Origin: Sphingomonas aquatilis
GTDB lineage: Bacteria; Pseudomonadota; Alphaproteobacteria; Sphingomonadales; Sphingomonadaceae
DNA: 64,000 nt
Assembly: GCF_014196115.1 (NCBI RefSeq)
Contig: NZ_JACIDB010000008.1
Coordinates: 86,715-150,714 of the forward strand
Direction: 5' to 3'
Notes under the pieces: generated by a model
The model's database searches: none
Told to the model about the DNA's origin: nothing
Seen by the model: the letters and a program-made list of their open reading frames with translations, nothing else
Position numbers and translations under genes: made by a program
In this document: positions 1 through 7,851 of the stretch, piece by piece
How positions within the stretch are numbered: the stretch's first letter is position 1
Layout of the letters: every line of letters starts with the position of its first letter

Positions 1-27
1 CGCCGCCAGCCGCGTATAAAGCCCTAC

Positions 28-942
28 GTGGACCTCTACCTCCCCATCGCCAATCTGTCGGTCAACGCGCTGGTCATCATCCTGCTGGGCGGCGGCGTCG
101 GGCTGTTGTCGGGCATGTTCGGGGTCGGCGGCGGCTTTCTGACGACGCCATTGCTCATCATCTACGGCATTCCGCCCACCGTCGCCGCCGCCTCCTCGGC
201 CAGCCAGGTGACGGGCGCGAGCGTGTCGGGCGTGTTCGCGCATTTCCACCGCGGCGGCGTCGACGTGAAGATGGGCAGTGTCTTGGTTGCCGGCGGTATC
301 CTCGGCAGCGGGGCGGGCGCGTGGATCTTCCAGCTGCTCAAAGCGAGTGGCCAGATCGATACGGTGATCGGCGTCGTCTATGTCGCGATGCTGGGGTCGA
401 TCGGTACGCTGATGGCGCGCGAATCGATCGGCGCCATCGGCGTCGCCAAGGGCCGCGTCCGCCCCCGCGCGCGAAAGCGGCGTCACCATCCGCTGGTCGC
501 CGCGTTGCCGCTGCGCACGCGTTTCTACGCGTCGGGCCTCTATATCTCGCCGCTCGCGCCGCTGCTGCTCGGCTTCTTCACCGGCATCCTCACCATCCTG
601 CTCGGCATCGGCGGCGGCTTCATCCTTGTGCCGGCGATGATCTACCTGCTCGGCATGGCGACCAGCGTCGTCGTCGGCACCAGCCTGTTCCAGACGCTGT
701 TCGTCACCGCGGTCGCGACGATGGTCCACGCCACCACCACCAAGGCGGTCGACATCGTGCTCGCCGGCCTGCTGCTGCTCGGATCGGTGACGGGCGCGCA
801 GCTGGGCGCGCGCTTCGCCAGCCGGGTGAAGCCCGAATATCTCCGCCTCGCGCTCGCGATCATGGTGCTACTGGTCGGCTTGCGCATCCTGCTCGGCCTC
901 GTCTGGCGGCCGGAGGAAATCTTCACGGTCGAGCTGACGTGA
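28..942 (+). CDS. TSUP family membrane transporter (TauE/SafE sulfite exporter family)
   Basis: This 304-residue inner-membrane protein belongs to the TauE/SafE (TSUP) family, whose members export sulfite, sulfoacetate or related organosulfur anions; the substrate cannot be read from sequence. It shows the two-fold pseudo-repeat of the family: a glycine-rich G-M-F-G-V-G-G-G-F motif near residue 30 and the matching L-G-I-G-G-G-F motif near residue 195, each followed by hydrophobic segments. A basic loop near residues 140-155 separates the halves. The chosen start is GTG, because the following residues look like the usual family N-terminus. The frame is open to the window edge, so a start upstream of the window is possible. 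The stop overlaps the start of the next gene by four bases, indicating co-translation. Confidence 0.85.
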   Translation: MDLYLPIANLSVNALVIILLGGGVGLLSGMFGVGGGFLTTPLLIIYGIPPTVAAASSASQVTGASVSGVFAHFHRGGVDVKMGSVLVAGGILGSGAGAWIFQLLKASGQIDTVIGVVYVAMLGSIGTLMARESIGAIGVAKGRVRPRARKRRHHPLVAALPLRTRFYASGLYISPLAPLLLGFFTGILTILLGIGGGFILVPAMIYLLGMATSVVVGTSLFQTLFVTAVATMVHATTTKAVDIVLAGLLLLGSVTGAQLGARFASRVKPEYLRLALAIMVLLVGLRILLGLVWRPEEIFTVELT

Positions 943-1727
943 GCGCGCGCGCGGCTCTGCTGCTCGTCGCGCCGGCGCTGCTTGCGTCGTCGGCGCCGCC
1001 GGGCGGCTTTGCGACGGCGAAACCGGTGCTCGTCCCCGACGTGTCGCAGCGCCAGATCGAAATCGCCTACAGCTTTACGGGCGCGGAGCTGCTGCTGTTC
1101 GGCGCGATCCTCTACCCCGGCGGCCGCCTGCCCCCCGGCGAATCGCCGACCGATATCGTGGTGATCGTGAAGGGCCCGACGCAATCGGTGCTGGTCCGCG
1201 AAAAGGAAAAGATCGCCGGCATCTGGGTCAATGCCCAGCATCAGCGCTACAGTTCGGCGCCCAGTTTCTACGCGCTCGCCTCGTCGCGCCCGATCGACCG
1301 GATCGTCGACGAACGCACCCGCGCGATCTACGAACTGGGGCTCGACAGCCTGCAATTGTCCCCCGGCTCCAATGCGGCCAGCACGGTCGAGCATCGCTTC
1401 CAGCAGGGCCTCGTCGACCTGCGCCGCCGGGCCGGCCTGTATGTCGAGGCGCCGCGCGCGGTCGAGATCACCGACGACGTCCTGTACCGCGCGCGACTCA
1501 CCATCCCGGCGCGCGTCCCCGTCGGGCGATTCACCGCCGAAACCTTCCTGATCCGCGACGGCCGCGTGCTGGCGGCGGCGGTACGCGACATCGATATCCG
1601 CAAATCGGGCTTCGAACGCTTCGTCGCGCGCGCCGCCGAACGGCATGCGTTTCTCTACGGAATCGCGGCGGTGGCGCTGTCGATCGCGCTCGGCTGGGGT
1701 GCGGGCTGGGTTGCGCGCCGTGTGTGA
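939..1727 (+). CDS. TIGR02186-type conserved membrane-anchored protein
   Basis: This 262-residue protein has an N-terminal signal or anchor (about residues 1-20), a long extracytoplasmic domain containing a V-I-V-K-G-P segment near residue 70, and one C-terminal membrane helix at about 235-257 followed by a short basic tail. This matches the alphaproteobacterial family TIGR02186, which is often found beside a TSUP transporter. Its function is unknown; a role as accessory or sensing partner of that transporter is inference from the pairing. The GTG start lies in a GTGA overlap with the upstream stop, which settles the start although the same frame stays open much further upstream. Confidence 0.75.
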   Translation: MSARAALLLVAPALLASSAPPGGFATAKPVLVPDVSQRQIEIAYSFTGAELLLFGAILYPGGRLPPGESPTDIVVIVKGPTQSVLVREKEKIAGIWVNAQHQRYSSAPSFYALASSRPIDRIVDERTRAIYELGLDSLQLSPGSNAASTVEHRFQQGLVDLRRRAGLYVEAPRAVEITDDVLYRARLTIPARVPVGRFTAETFLIRDGRVLAAAVRDIDIRKSGFERFVARAAERHAFLYGIAAVALSIALGWGAGWVARRV

Positions 1728-1794
1728 CGGTTCCCAACGCTAAATTAACCAGCGCCCTCTACCTTTGGTCCGGTATGAACGGGGATCGGGCGTG

Positions 1795-3480
1795 ATGAAC
1801 GATATGGCGGGGGCGGGTTCGTTTTCGCAAGGTACGCCGTTGAGCGCGGCGGACGTGCAGGAAACGATCGGCCTGTCCGGCGCACCGATCGGTTGCGTCC
1901 TGACGATCGCGGGCAGCAGCAGCCGCGTGCTGTTCGATCGCAATGCGCTGGCCCTGTCCGCGCAAGGATCCGATCCGGTTTCCGCCGGCGCGGGCCAGGT
2001 CGGCACCCAGATCAAGATGCGCATCGGCCAATCGTGGTTGGTCGCCAACGTCCGCAGCCTGACGCTGCGCGACGGGTCGAGCGACTGGGTCGCCGCCGAA
2101 ATCGACTTCCTGGGCGAAGGCATGGAGGAACAGCTGACCGGCCGCCTATACGGCTTCCGCCGCGGCGTGACGCGCTATCCGATTCCGGGGTGCGAGGTGT
2201 TCCCGATCACCACCGCCGACCTTCAACAGATCTATTCGGCCAGCAACCGCGCGCATATTCAGATCGGCACCGTCTATCCGACCCGCGACGTGCGCGCCTC
2301 GCTCTACATCGACGCGATGCTCGGCAAGCATTTCGCGCTGGTGGGTTCGACCGGCACCGGCAAATCGACCAGCGCCGCGCTGATCCTCCACCGCATCTGC
2401 GAACTGGCGCCGCAGGGCCATGTGCTGATGATCGATCCGCACGGCGAATATGGCGCCGCCTTCGGCAACAACGGCGCGCTGTACGACGTCAACAACCTCC
2501 AGATGCCCTATTGGCTGATGAACTTCGAGGAGCATTGCGAGGTCTTCGTCACCGCCCGCGGCGAAGACAGCCAGCTCGACCGCGACATTCTGGCCAAATG
2601 CCTGCTGATGGCGCGCGGCAAGAATCGCCTGGGCCAGGGCGTCGCCAAGCTCACCGTCGACGCGCCGATCCCCTATCTGCTCAGCGACCTCACCAATTGC
2701 ATCAGCCTCGAAATGGGCAAGATGGATCGCGCCGGCGATACCGCCCCCTATCTCCGGCTCAAGACCAAGATCGAAGAGATCAAGGCCGATCCGCGCTACG
2801 GCTTCATGTTCTCCGGCATGCTCGTCGCCGATTCGATGGCGGATTTTCTCGCCCGCATCTTCCGTATGCCGGGCGGCGGCAAGCCGATCTCGATCATCGA
2901 CGTGTCGGGCGTGCCGTCGGAAATCACCTCGGTCGTCGTCGCGATGCTCAGCCGCATGACCTTCGACTTCGCGATCTGGGCGCGCAACGAGCCCAGGCGC
3001 CCGATCCTGCTCGTCTGCGAAGAGGCGCACCGCTACATCCCGAGCAGCCTCGGCGCCGACGGGCGCAACGCCTCGGTCGGCCGCATCCTCGGCCGCATCG
3101 CCAAGGAAGGGCGCAAATATGGCGTCAGCCTGGGGCTGATCACGCAGCGCCCGTCCGATCTCGAGGAAGGCGTGCTGTCGCAATGCGGCACGATCATCGC
3201 GATGCGCCTCAACAACGAACGCGACCAGGCCTTCGTCCGCGCGGCGATGCCGGAGGGCGCGCGCGGCTTCCTCGATGCGATCCCGGCGCTGCGCAACCGC
3301 GAATGCATCGTCTGCGGCGAAGGCGTCGCGGTGCCGATCCGCGTCAGCTTCGACAACCTCGAACCCGCCAAGCAACCCGCGTCCACCGACCCCATTTTCT
3401 CGCAACTCTGGTGCGACGCCGGTGGCGAAGACGATATCATCGCCCGCACCATCCTCCGCTGGCGCGCCCAGGGGCGGTAA
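1795..3480 (+). CDS. HerA-like ATP-binding protein (DUF87)
   Basis: This is a 561-residue FtsK/HerA-superfamily ATPase. The N-terminal 130 residues look like a HerA-type beta-barrel. Walker A (GSTGTGKS) is near residue 184, followed by an I-D-P-H-G-E motif typical of HerA. Walker B (LLVCEEAH) is near 405, and a sensor-like I-T-Q-R-P-S segment follows near 460. HerA proteins act as hexameric DNA translocases, in archaea with the nuclease NurA; no NurA-like gene is adjacent, so the bacterial role is open. ATG at 1795 is chosen over in-frame TTG 1765 and GTG 1792 because a GGGGA sequence lies about nine bases upstream. Confidence 0.85.
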   Translation: MNDMAGAGSFSQGTPLSAADVQETIGLSGAPIGCVLTIAGSSSRVLFDRNALALSAQGSDPVSAGAGQVGTQIKMRIGQSWLVANVRSLTLRDGSSDWVAAEIDFLGEGMEEQLTGRLYGFRRGVTRYPIPGCEVFPITTADLQQIYSASNRAHIQIGTVYPTRDVRASLYIDAMLGKHFALVGSTGTGKSTSAALILHRICELAPQGHVLMIDPHGEYGAAFGNNGALYDVNNLQMPYWLMNFEEHCEVFVTARGEDSQLDRDILAKCLLMARGKNRLGQGVAKLTVDAPIPYLLSDLTNCISLEMGKMDRAGDTAPYLRLKTKIEEIKADPRYGFMFSGMLVADSMADFLARIFRMPGGGKPISIIDVSGVPSEITSVVVAMLSRMTFDFAIWARNEPRRPILLVCEEAHRYIPSSLGADGRNASVGRILGRIAKEGRKYGVSLGLITQRPSDLEEGVLSQCGTIIAMRLNNERDQAFVRAAMPEGARGFLDAIPALRNRECIVCGEGVAVPIRVSFDNLEPAKQPASTDPIFSQLWCDAGGEDDIIARTILRWRAQGR

Positions 3481-3545
3481 CGTTCGACCCCGCCGGTGCG
3501 TCGATCCCAGCCATGTGGTACGGTGGAAGCGGAGGAACCGGGTCC

Positions 3546-3875
3546 ATGGCCAACGCAATCCTGTCGACGCTTTTCGTCTTGCTGACCTGCAGTCTGGCCT
3601 ATCGGGCCAACAGGTGGTTCCGCGGTGAAGCTCGTCTTCCGATGCAATGGGGGTTGGCCGGTAACGTGAACTGGTCGGCACCCCGAGCGGTCGCCTTTGC
3701 CTTCATGCCGATCCTAGCGGGTGTGGTGCTGGGTTTCGTGACGATCCTGTCCATGACGGTCCCGCCCAGGGCAGGTCAGGAACATCTTGTTCTGCCGGCG
3801 ACAGCCTTTATCGGGACGGCCCTCGTCGCGACGCAGCTCATCCACTTCTGGCTGATCCGGCGAACGCTACGCTAA
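3546..3875 (+). CDS. Small membrane protein, unknown function
   Basis: This 109-residue protein has three probable membrane segments (about residues 3-20, 45-68 and 82-102) and a basic loop after the first. A P-M-Q-W-G-L-A-G-N segment near residue 34 faintly recalls the SdpI/DUF1648 signature, but not well enough to name it. The ATG is preceded by GGAGGA at about ten bases, a good ribosome binding site. It follows the HerA-like gene by 65 bases in the same direction and converges on the M23 peptidase gene. No function is assigned. Confidence 0.6.
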   Translation: MANAILSTLFVLLTCSLAYRANRWFRGEARLPMQWGLAGNVNWSAPRAVAFAFMPILAGVVLGFVTILSMTVPPRAGQEHLVLPATAFIGTALVATQLIHFWLIRRTLR

Positions 3876-3903
3876 CGCCACCGACGCGGCTTCGCCAAGC
3901 CGC

Positions 3904-5391
3904 CTACCGCCCGCCCACTGGCACTGCGAGCAGCCCCGCCGCATAGCTGCGGAACCGCCGCAGGTCGCTGCCCGACAGCGCCGCGACGCTGGCGAAGCTG
4001 ATCGAGCGCGGGTTTACCGTCTGGCCGTTGCGCCATACTTCCCAGTGCAGATGCGGTCCCGTCGACAGGCCGGTCGAGCCGACATAGCCGATCACCTGTC
4101 CCTGCCGCACATGCTGGCCGCGCGTCACCGCGATACGGCTCATATGGCCATAGCCGCTGGCAAGGCCGCCGGCATGGCCGAGCTTGACGAAATTGCCGTA
4201 GCCGCCCGAGCGCCCCGCGCCCTGCACCACGCCGTCGAGCACCGCATAGATCGGCGCGCCATAAGGCGCACCGATGTCGACGCCCTTGTGCATTTTCAGA
4301 TAGCCGAGCAGCGGATGCATGCGGAATCCGAAGGACGAGGTGATCCGCCCCGCCACCGGCATGCCCATGAAGCCGCGGCGTTCGCTCTGCCCCTTGGCGT
4401 CGAACCAGCTCGCATGGCCGTCCGCATCGTCCCAGCGGACCAGCTCGACCTTGCGGCGCCCCTGGTCGATGCCGGCGAACAGCAGGTCGCCGAGCCGCTG
4501 TTCGCCGGTCGCAGCGCGGTCGCGCTGGATGATCAGGTCGAAGCTGTCGGCGGCCCCTACGTCGCGGCCGATCGACAGGCGCGTCGCCAGCGCCTTGATG
4601 TAGCTTTCAACCACGCGCGCCGGCGCGCCGGCCGCGCGTGCCGAGCGGTACAGGCTGGAGCCGACGAGACCCTGGATACGCAGCGGTGTGCGGTCGACCG
4701 CGATCGGCTGGCGTGCCAGCACCAGGCCGGTGGCGGCCCGATCGAGCGTCAGCGCCAGATCGAAGCGTGCACGCAGCGACAGCTTTTCGAGCGGCCGGGC
4801 GACGGTGCGCGTCGGGCGGCGGCCGAGCGTCAGCGACAGGCGGGTGCCCGGCTGAATGTCGTCGAGCGATACCGCCTGCGCGATCAGCTCTGCCGCACGC
4901 GCCGCATCGGCGCGACCGACGCCGGCACGGGTCAGGACGTGCGCCAGCGCATCGCCCTCACCCAGCGTCGCGCTGAGTTCGACATGCGGGCGTTCGGGTG
5001 CCTCGGCGAGCGGCGAGACGAGGTCGTTCGCCGCCATGCGATGGCCAGTGTCGCCGCCCCAGGCGAGCGGCGCGATGGCCTGGCCGCGCGCCTCTTCCCA
5101 GGCGGTGCCGTCGAGCGCCGCGGGCGCCGCGCCGACCAAGGGGCGGATACCGGGATTGAGCGCCCAGACCGTCGCCAGCAGGCCGGTCAGCGTTGCGAGG
5201 CCGCGCCACCAGTCACGCGTGCCGATCTGCGCGCCGAGGTCGGGCGCCCAGTCGATCGCGCCCCAGTCGATACCGAACAGCCCCGGCGTCCGCACCGCCG
5301 GCCGCGCGCCGGGCACGCCCGGCAGGCGCACGAACGGGCGCGCCGCGGTGCCGCCGGCCAGCTCATAGCCTTGATCGTTGCGCAAAAACAC
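3904..5391 (-). CDS. M23 family metallopeptidase (LytM-type murein endopeptidase)
   Basis: This 495-residue protein has a membrane segment at about residues 60-80, a long periplasmic middle part and a C-terminal M23 (lysostaphin/LytM) domain from about 340. The zinc site is intact: H-x-x-x-D in the H-K-G-V-D segment and H-x-H in P-H-L-H-W-E near 450. Family members cleave peptide cross-links in peptidoglycan. The N-terminal cytoplasmic part suggests a membrane-anchored enzyme rather than a freely secreted one. The GTG start gives M-F-L-R-N. The gene stands alone, with 151 bases between it and the MAPEG gene upstream. Confidence 0.88.
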   Translation of the reverse strand: MFLRNDQGYELAGGTAARPFVRLPGVPGARPAVRTPGLFGIDWGAIDWAPDLGAQIGTRDWWRGLATLTGLLATVWALNPGIRPLVGAAPAALDGTAWEEARGQAIAPLAWGGDTGHRMAANDLVSPLAEAPERPHVELSATLGEGDALAHVLTRAGVGRADAARAAELIAQAVSLDDIQPGTRLSLTLGRRPTRTVARPLEKLSLRARFDLALTLDRAATGLVLARQPIAVDRTPLRIQGLVGSSLYRSARAAGAPARVVESYIKALATRLSIGRDVGAADSFDLIIQRDRAATGEQRLGDLLFAGIDQGRRKVELVRWDDADGHASWFDAKGQSERRGFMGMPVAGRITSSFGFRMHPLLGYLKMHKGVDIGAPYGAPIYAVLDGVVQGAGRSGGYGNFVKLGHAGGLASGYGHMSRIAVTRGQHVRQGQVIGYVGSTGLSTGPHLHWEVWRNGQTVNPRSISFASVAALSGSDLRRFRSYAAGLLAVPVGGR

Positions 5392-5542
5392 GCGGGCGGC
5401 GCCTCATGATCCATGCGCCGCGTCCCCCCGGCGTCAGGGTGGCAGCGTTGTGGGGCCAAAGCGCTAAAGTCAAATTAAGCGCGGAATGTGCGGGTTACGC
5501 CTGCGACGAGCCGGTTGCCCGCTGCGGCAGACAGGGGCCGGA

Positions 5543-6088
5543 TTAGCGCAGCAGCGCCAGCGCCGCCATCAGCAGCGCCGCAACGCTGGGATAGAAGGTC
5601 AGGCCGAAGCCCAGCGCGCGCGCCGCCGCGCCGTCGCGATAGCCGCTCCAGAACAGCAGCCGCCCGGCCGAGAAACAGGCCGCGAATAGCGCAACGGCCA
5701 CGCGCGCATGATCGTCGAGCAGCGTCAGCGCACCATAAGCGATCGCGGCGAGCAGCGCCTGTTCGGCGGTGTTGCGCAGGATGGCATTGGCCGCATCGAC
5801 ACGCGGGTCGACGCCGTCGCCGCCATCGATCGCGCTGGCCGAAGCGAAGCGCCGCCGCGCGACGTCGCCGATCGCCGCCGCCACCCACAGACCCAGCGTC
5901 AGCAGCGCGACGCCCAGCGTCCAGCCGCGCGCCTCCAGCATCATCGCATCGCCGTGGGCGTAGCCGATCAGCGCCAGCGCCACCGTCACGACGACGGCGA
6001 TGCCCATGGCGCGCGTCACGCCTGCCTGCGCGCGGGCAAGCGGCGTCGCGGGTGCCCGCTTCGCCGGATCGACCGGCGTCTCGCTCAC
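5543..6088 (-). CDS. MAPEG family membrane protein
   Basis: This 181-residue protein has four hydrophobic segments (about residues 27-45, 55-75, 105-130 and 150-180) and the sequence between segments two and three (N-A-I-L-R-N-T-x-E-Q) that is characteristic of the MAPEG family. The family includes microsomal glutathione transferases and eicosanoid enzymes; bacterial members are mostly uncharacterised. It starts with GTG in a GTGA overlap with the end of the upstream ubiquinone hydroxylase gene, so the two are co-transcribed. Confidence 0.75.
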   Translation of the reverse strand: MSETPVDPAKRAPATPLARAQAGVTRAMGIAVVVTVALALIGYAHGDAMMLEARGWTLGVALLTLGLWVAAAIGDVARRRFASASAIDGGDGVDPRVDAANAILRNTAEQALLAAIAYGALTLLDDHARVAVALFAACFSAGRLLFWSGYRDGAAARALGFGLTFYPSVAALLMAALALLR

Positions 6089-7299
6089 ACCAGCAGGCCC
6101 TGCAACAGCTTGGGCAAGGTGCCGCTTTCGCCCCGCGCCTCAGCCATGAAGCGATCTTTTAGCGGCGGCAGGCGGTCGACCGCCGAAATGCCGAAGCGGC
6201 GCACCGCGCTCGCCGTCTTGCCCGGAATCCCGAACAAGCGCGTCAGCGTATCGGTGGCGGCGGCGACCATGAACGTGTCGAGCCCGCGCCAGCGCTGATA
6301 GCGTTCGAGCAGCGCCGGATCGCCCAGGTCCAGCCCCAGCCGTTTGCCCTCGACCAGCACCTCGGCCAGCGTCGCGACGTCGCGCAGGCCCAGGTTCAGC
6401 CCCTGCCCCGCGATCGGATGGATGCCGTGCGCGGCATCACCGACCAGCGCCAGCCTCTCCGCCGTGATCCGCGCGGCATGGTGAAAGCCCAGCGGATAAC
6501 TGGCGCGCGGCGATGCGGCGGTCAGTTCGCCGAGGAACCCGCCCATCCGCTTGGTCGCCTCTGCCAGGAAGGCGCGGTCGCCCAGCTTCATCATGCCGGG
6601 CCCATCCGCGCCCTTCACCGACCAGACGATCGCCGAGCGATGGCCGATGTCGTCGTCGGGCAGCGGCAGCAGCGCGAACGGGCCGGCGGGGTAGAAGATT
6701 TCGTAGGCGACGTCTTCGTGGGGATATTCGTGGTGGAACGCGCCGACGATCGCGGCATGGTCATACTGCCAGCGCGCCACCGGGATACCCGCCGCCTCGC
6801 GCGTCGGCGAATTGCGCCCCTCCGCCACGATCACCAGCGGCGCGGTGACGGTGTTGCCGTCGCTCAACGTCGCGGTGACCTGATGCTCGCCGCGCACCAG
6901 CTCGGTAGCGCGCGTCTGCATGCGCAGGTCGACGTGGTGCGCGGCGGTCGCGGCGGCGGACAGCGCGGCGCGCAACGCCTTGTTTTCGTACATCGTGCCG
7001 AGCGGATCGTCGTTGTCGCCAGGCCGGAAATCGAGCTTGCCCGGCGCCAGCCCGTCGCTGACCCGGATATGCCGGATTGCGCAGCCCTTGCCCGCCAGCG
7101 CCTTGCCCACGCCGATCGCATCCAGCATCCGCCCGCTGGCGCTGGCGATCGCCGACGCGCGCCCGTCGAAGCCGGGGGCATGGACCACCGCGGGGTCGGC
7201 GGGATCGACGACGATGCTCGTGACCCCATGCGCGTCGAGCGCCAGTGCGAGCGTGGCGCCGACCAGGCCCCCGCCGAGGATGATGACGTCCGAATTCAT
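6085..7299 (-). CDS. UbiH/UbiF/COQ6 family FAD-dependent hydroxylase
   Basis: This 404-residue flavoprotein monooxygenase is of the ubiquinone biosynthesis type. It has the dinucleotide motif (G-G-G-L-V-G) at residues 8-13, a second FAD contact D-G of the middle region, and the C-terminal G-D-A-A-H-x-I-x-P-x-x-G-Q-G motif near 285 that defines the UbiH/COQ6 family. It probably hydroxylates the ring of a ubiquinone precursor; which position cannot be told from sequence. Two ATGs (7305, 7299) are possible; the second is chosen because an AGAGGGA sequence lies five bases upstream of it. The MAPEG gene follows with a four-base overlap. Confidence 0.88.
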   Translation of the reverse strand: MNSDVIILGGGLVGATLALALDAHGVTSIVVDPADPAVVHAPGFDGRASAIASASGRMLDAIGVGKALAGKGCAIRHIRVSDGLAPGKLDFRPGDNDDPLGTMYENKALRAALSAAATAAHHVDLRMQTRATELVRGEHQVTATLSDGNTVTAPLVIVAEGRNSPTREAAGIPVARWQYDHAAIVGAFHHEYPHEDVAYEIFYPAGPFALLPLPDDDIGHRSAIVWSVKGADGPGMMKLGDRAFLAEATKRMGGFLGELTAASPRASYPLGFHHAARITAERLALVGDAAHGIHPIAGQGLNLGLRDVATLAEVLVEGKRLGLDLGDPALLERYQRWRGLDTFMVAAATDTLTRLFGIPGKTASAVRRFGISAVDRLPPLKDRFMAEARGESGTLPKLLQGLLV

Positions 7300-7470
7300 G
7301 TGCATCCCTCTACAGGTCGCCGCGCACCGTGCCAACGCTCCCTACGGTCGTGGGGCAGGCGTTGTTCCCGGCGGGGGAGCGGTTCGGAAAGTCACAAAAG
7401 TCACGCCGACGCACGTGTTTTTCGAAACGGGAGGCCTGCGGTGATATAGAGCGTGGAAGGGGTGGCACGG

Positions 7471-7629
7471 ATGGGGCGTGTAGGACAGCGGGAATGTGGT
7501 CGGCCGATTTCGTTATCCATATTCAATGGGTTGGCGGGCGGCGGCGGTAGCGGCGATCCAACGGGTCCGACGCTTCGTAGCCGACGCCTTGTCCCTGGAC
7601 TGTTTTGCCCATCCCCGTTCACCTGGTGA
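7471..7629 (+). CDS. Possible small glycine-rich peptide gene (52 aa)
   Basis: The frame starts with ATG preceded at eight bases by a strong GGAAGGGG sequence and, further up, by GATATAG that could be a -10 box (7442-7448). It encodes 52 residues: a polar N-terminus, the stretch I-S-L-S-I-F-N-G-L-A, then G-G-G-G-S-G and a C-terminus rich in arginine and proline. The stop codon TGA lies at the outer arm of the downstream palindrome. No family is recognised. The case rests on the ribosome binding site and the position; a chance frame is equally possible. Confidence 0.3.
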   Translation: MGRVGQRECGRPISLSIFNGLAGGGGSGDPTGPTLRSRRLVPGLFCPSPFTW

Positions 7630-7691
7630 GCAGGTTGCCGAGCCTCCCAGGCTCGGCTGAAACCATCCGGGGGATGGTTTCACCTGCTCAC
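7626..7691. repeat. Perfect three-way-junction palindrome
   Basis: Outer arms of ten bases (7626-7635 with 7682-7691) are exactly complementary. Inside them sit two further perfect hairpins: CCGAGCCT/AGGCTCGG (7638-7645 with 7649-7656, loop ccc) and GAAACCATCC/GGATGGTTTC (7659-7668 with 7672-7681, loop ggg). All 28 base pairs are Watson-Crick, with only two-base spacers at the junction. There is no following T-run, so it is not a simple terminator. Confidence 0.85.
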
Positions 7692-7757
7692 TGTCGAAGG
7701 GCGGCCCACGAGCGCATCGCTGGTGGCACGCGCCCTTCGACAGGCTCAGGGCGAACG
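7691..7757. repeat. TCGAAGGGC-type intergenic palindrome, copy 1
   Basis: CTGTCGAAGGGCG at 7691-7703 is inverted as CGCCCTTCGACAG at 7731-7743, followed by GCTCAGGGCGAAC. The same core (CCCTTCGACAGG-TCAGGGCGAAC) returns at 15127-15211. Elements with this core are frequent between genes in sphingomonads. The left flank of this copy is cut by the adjoining three-way palindrome. Confidence 0.7.
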
Positions 7758-7851
7758 GGTGAAGCAGGCGATCGGCCCGCCATCTTGACGGAATCGCGCC
7801 ATCGGCCGATGAACCCGCGTTAACTTTTCGGAACATTGAAGGAATCGAGCG

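Larger units (their letters stand above)
7300..7851. other. Long intergenic region between ubiH-like gene and ftsK
   Basis: This 552-base gap separates two divergent genes. It contains a possible very small gene with its own ribosome binding site (7471-7629), a perfect three-way-junction palindrome (7626-7691) and a TCGAAGGGC-type palindromic repeat (7691-7757). The last 90 bases before ftsK are more AT-rich and include a GTTAAC (near 7820), a plausible place for the ftsK promoter. No larger coding frame fits. Confidence 0.8.
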
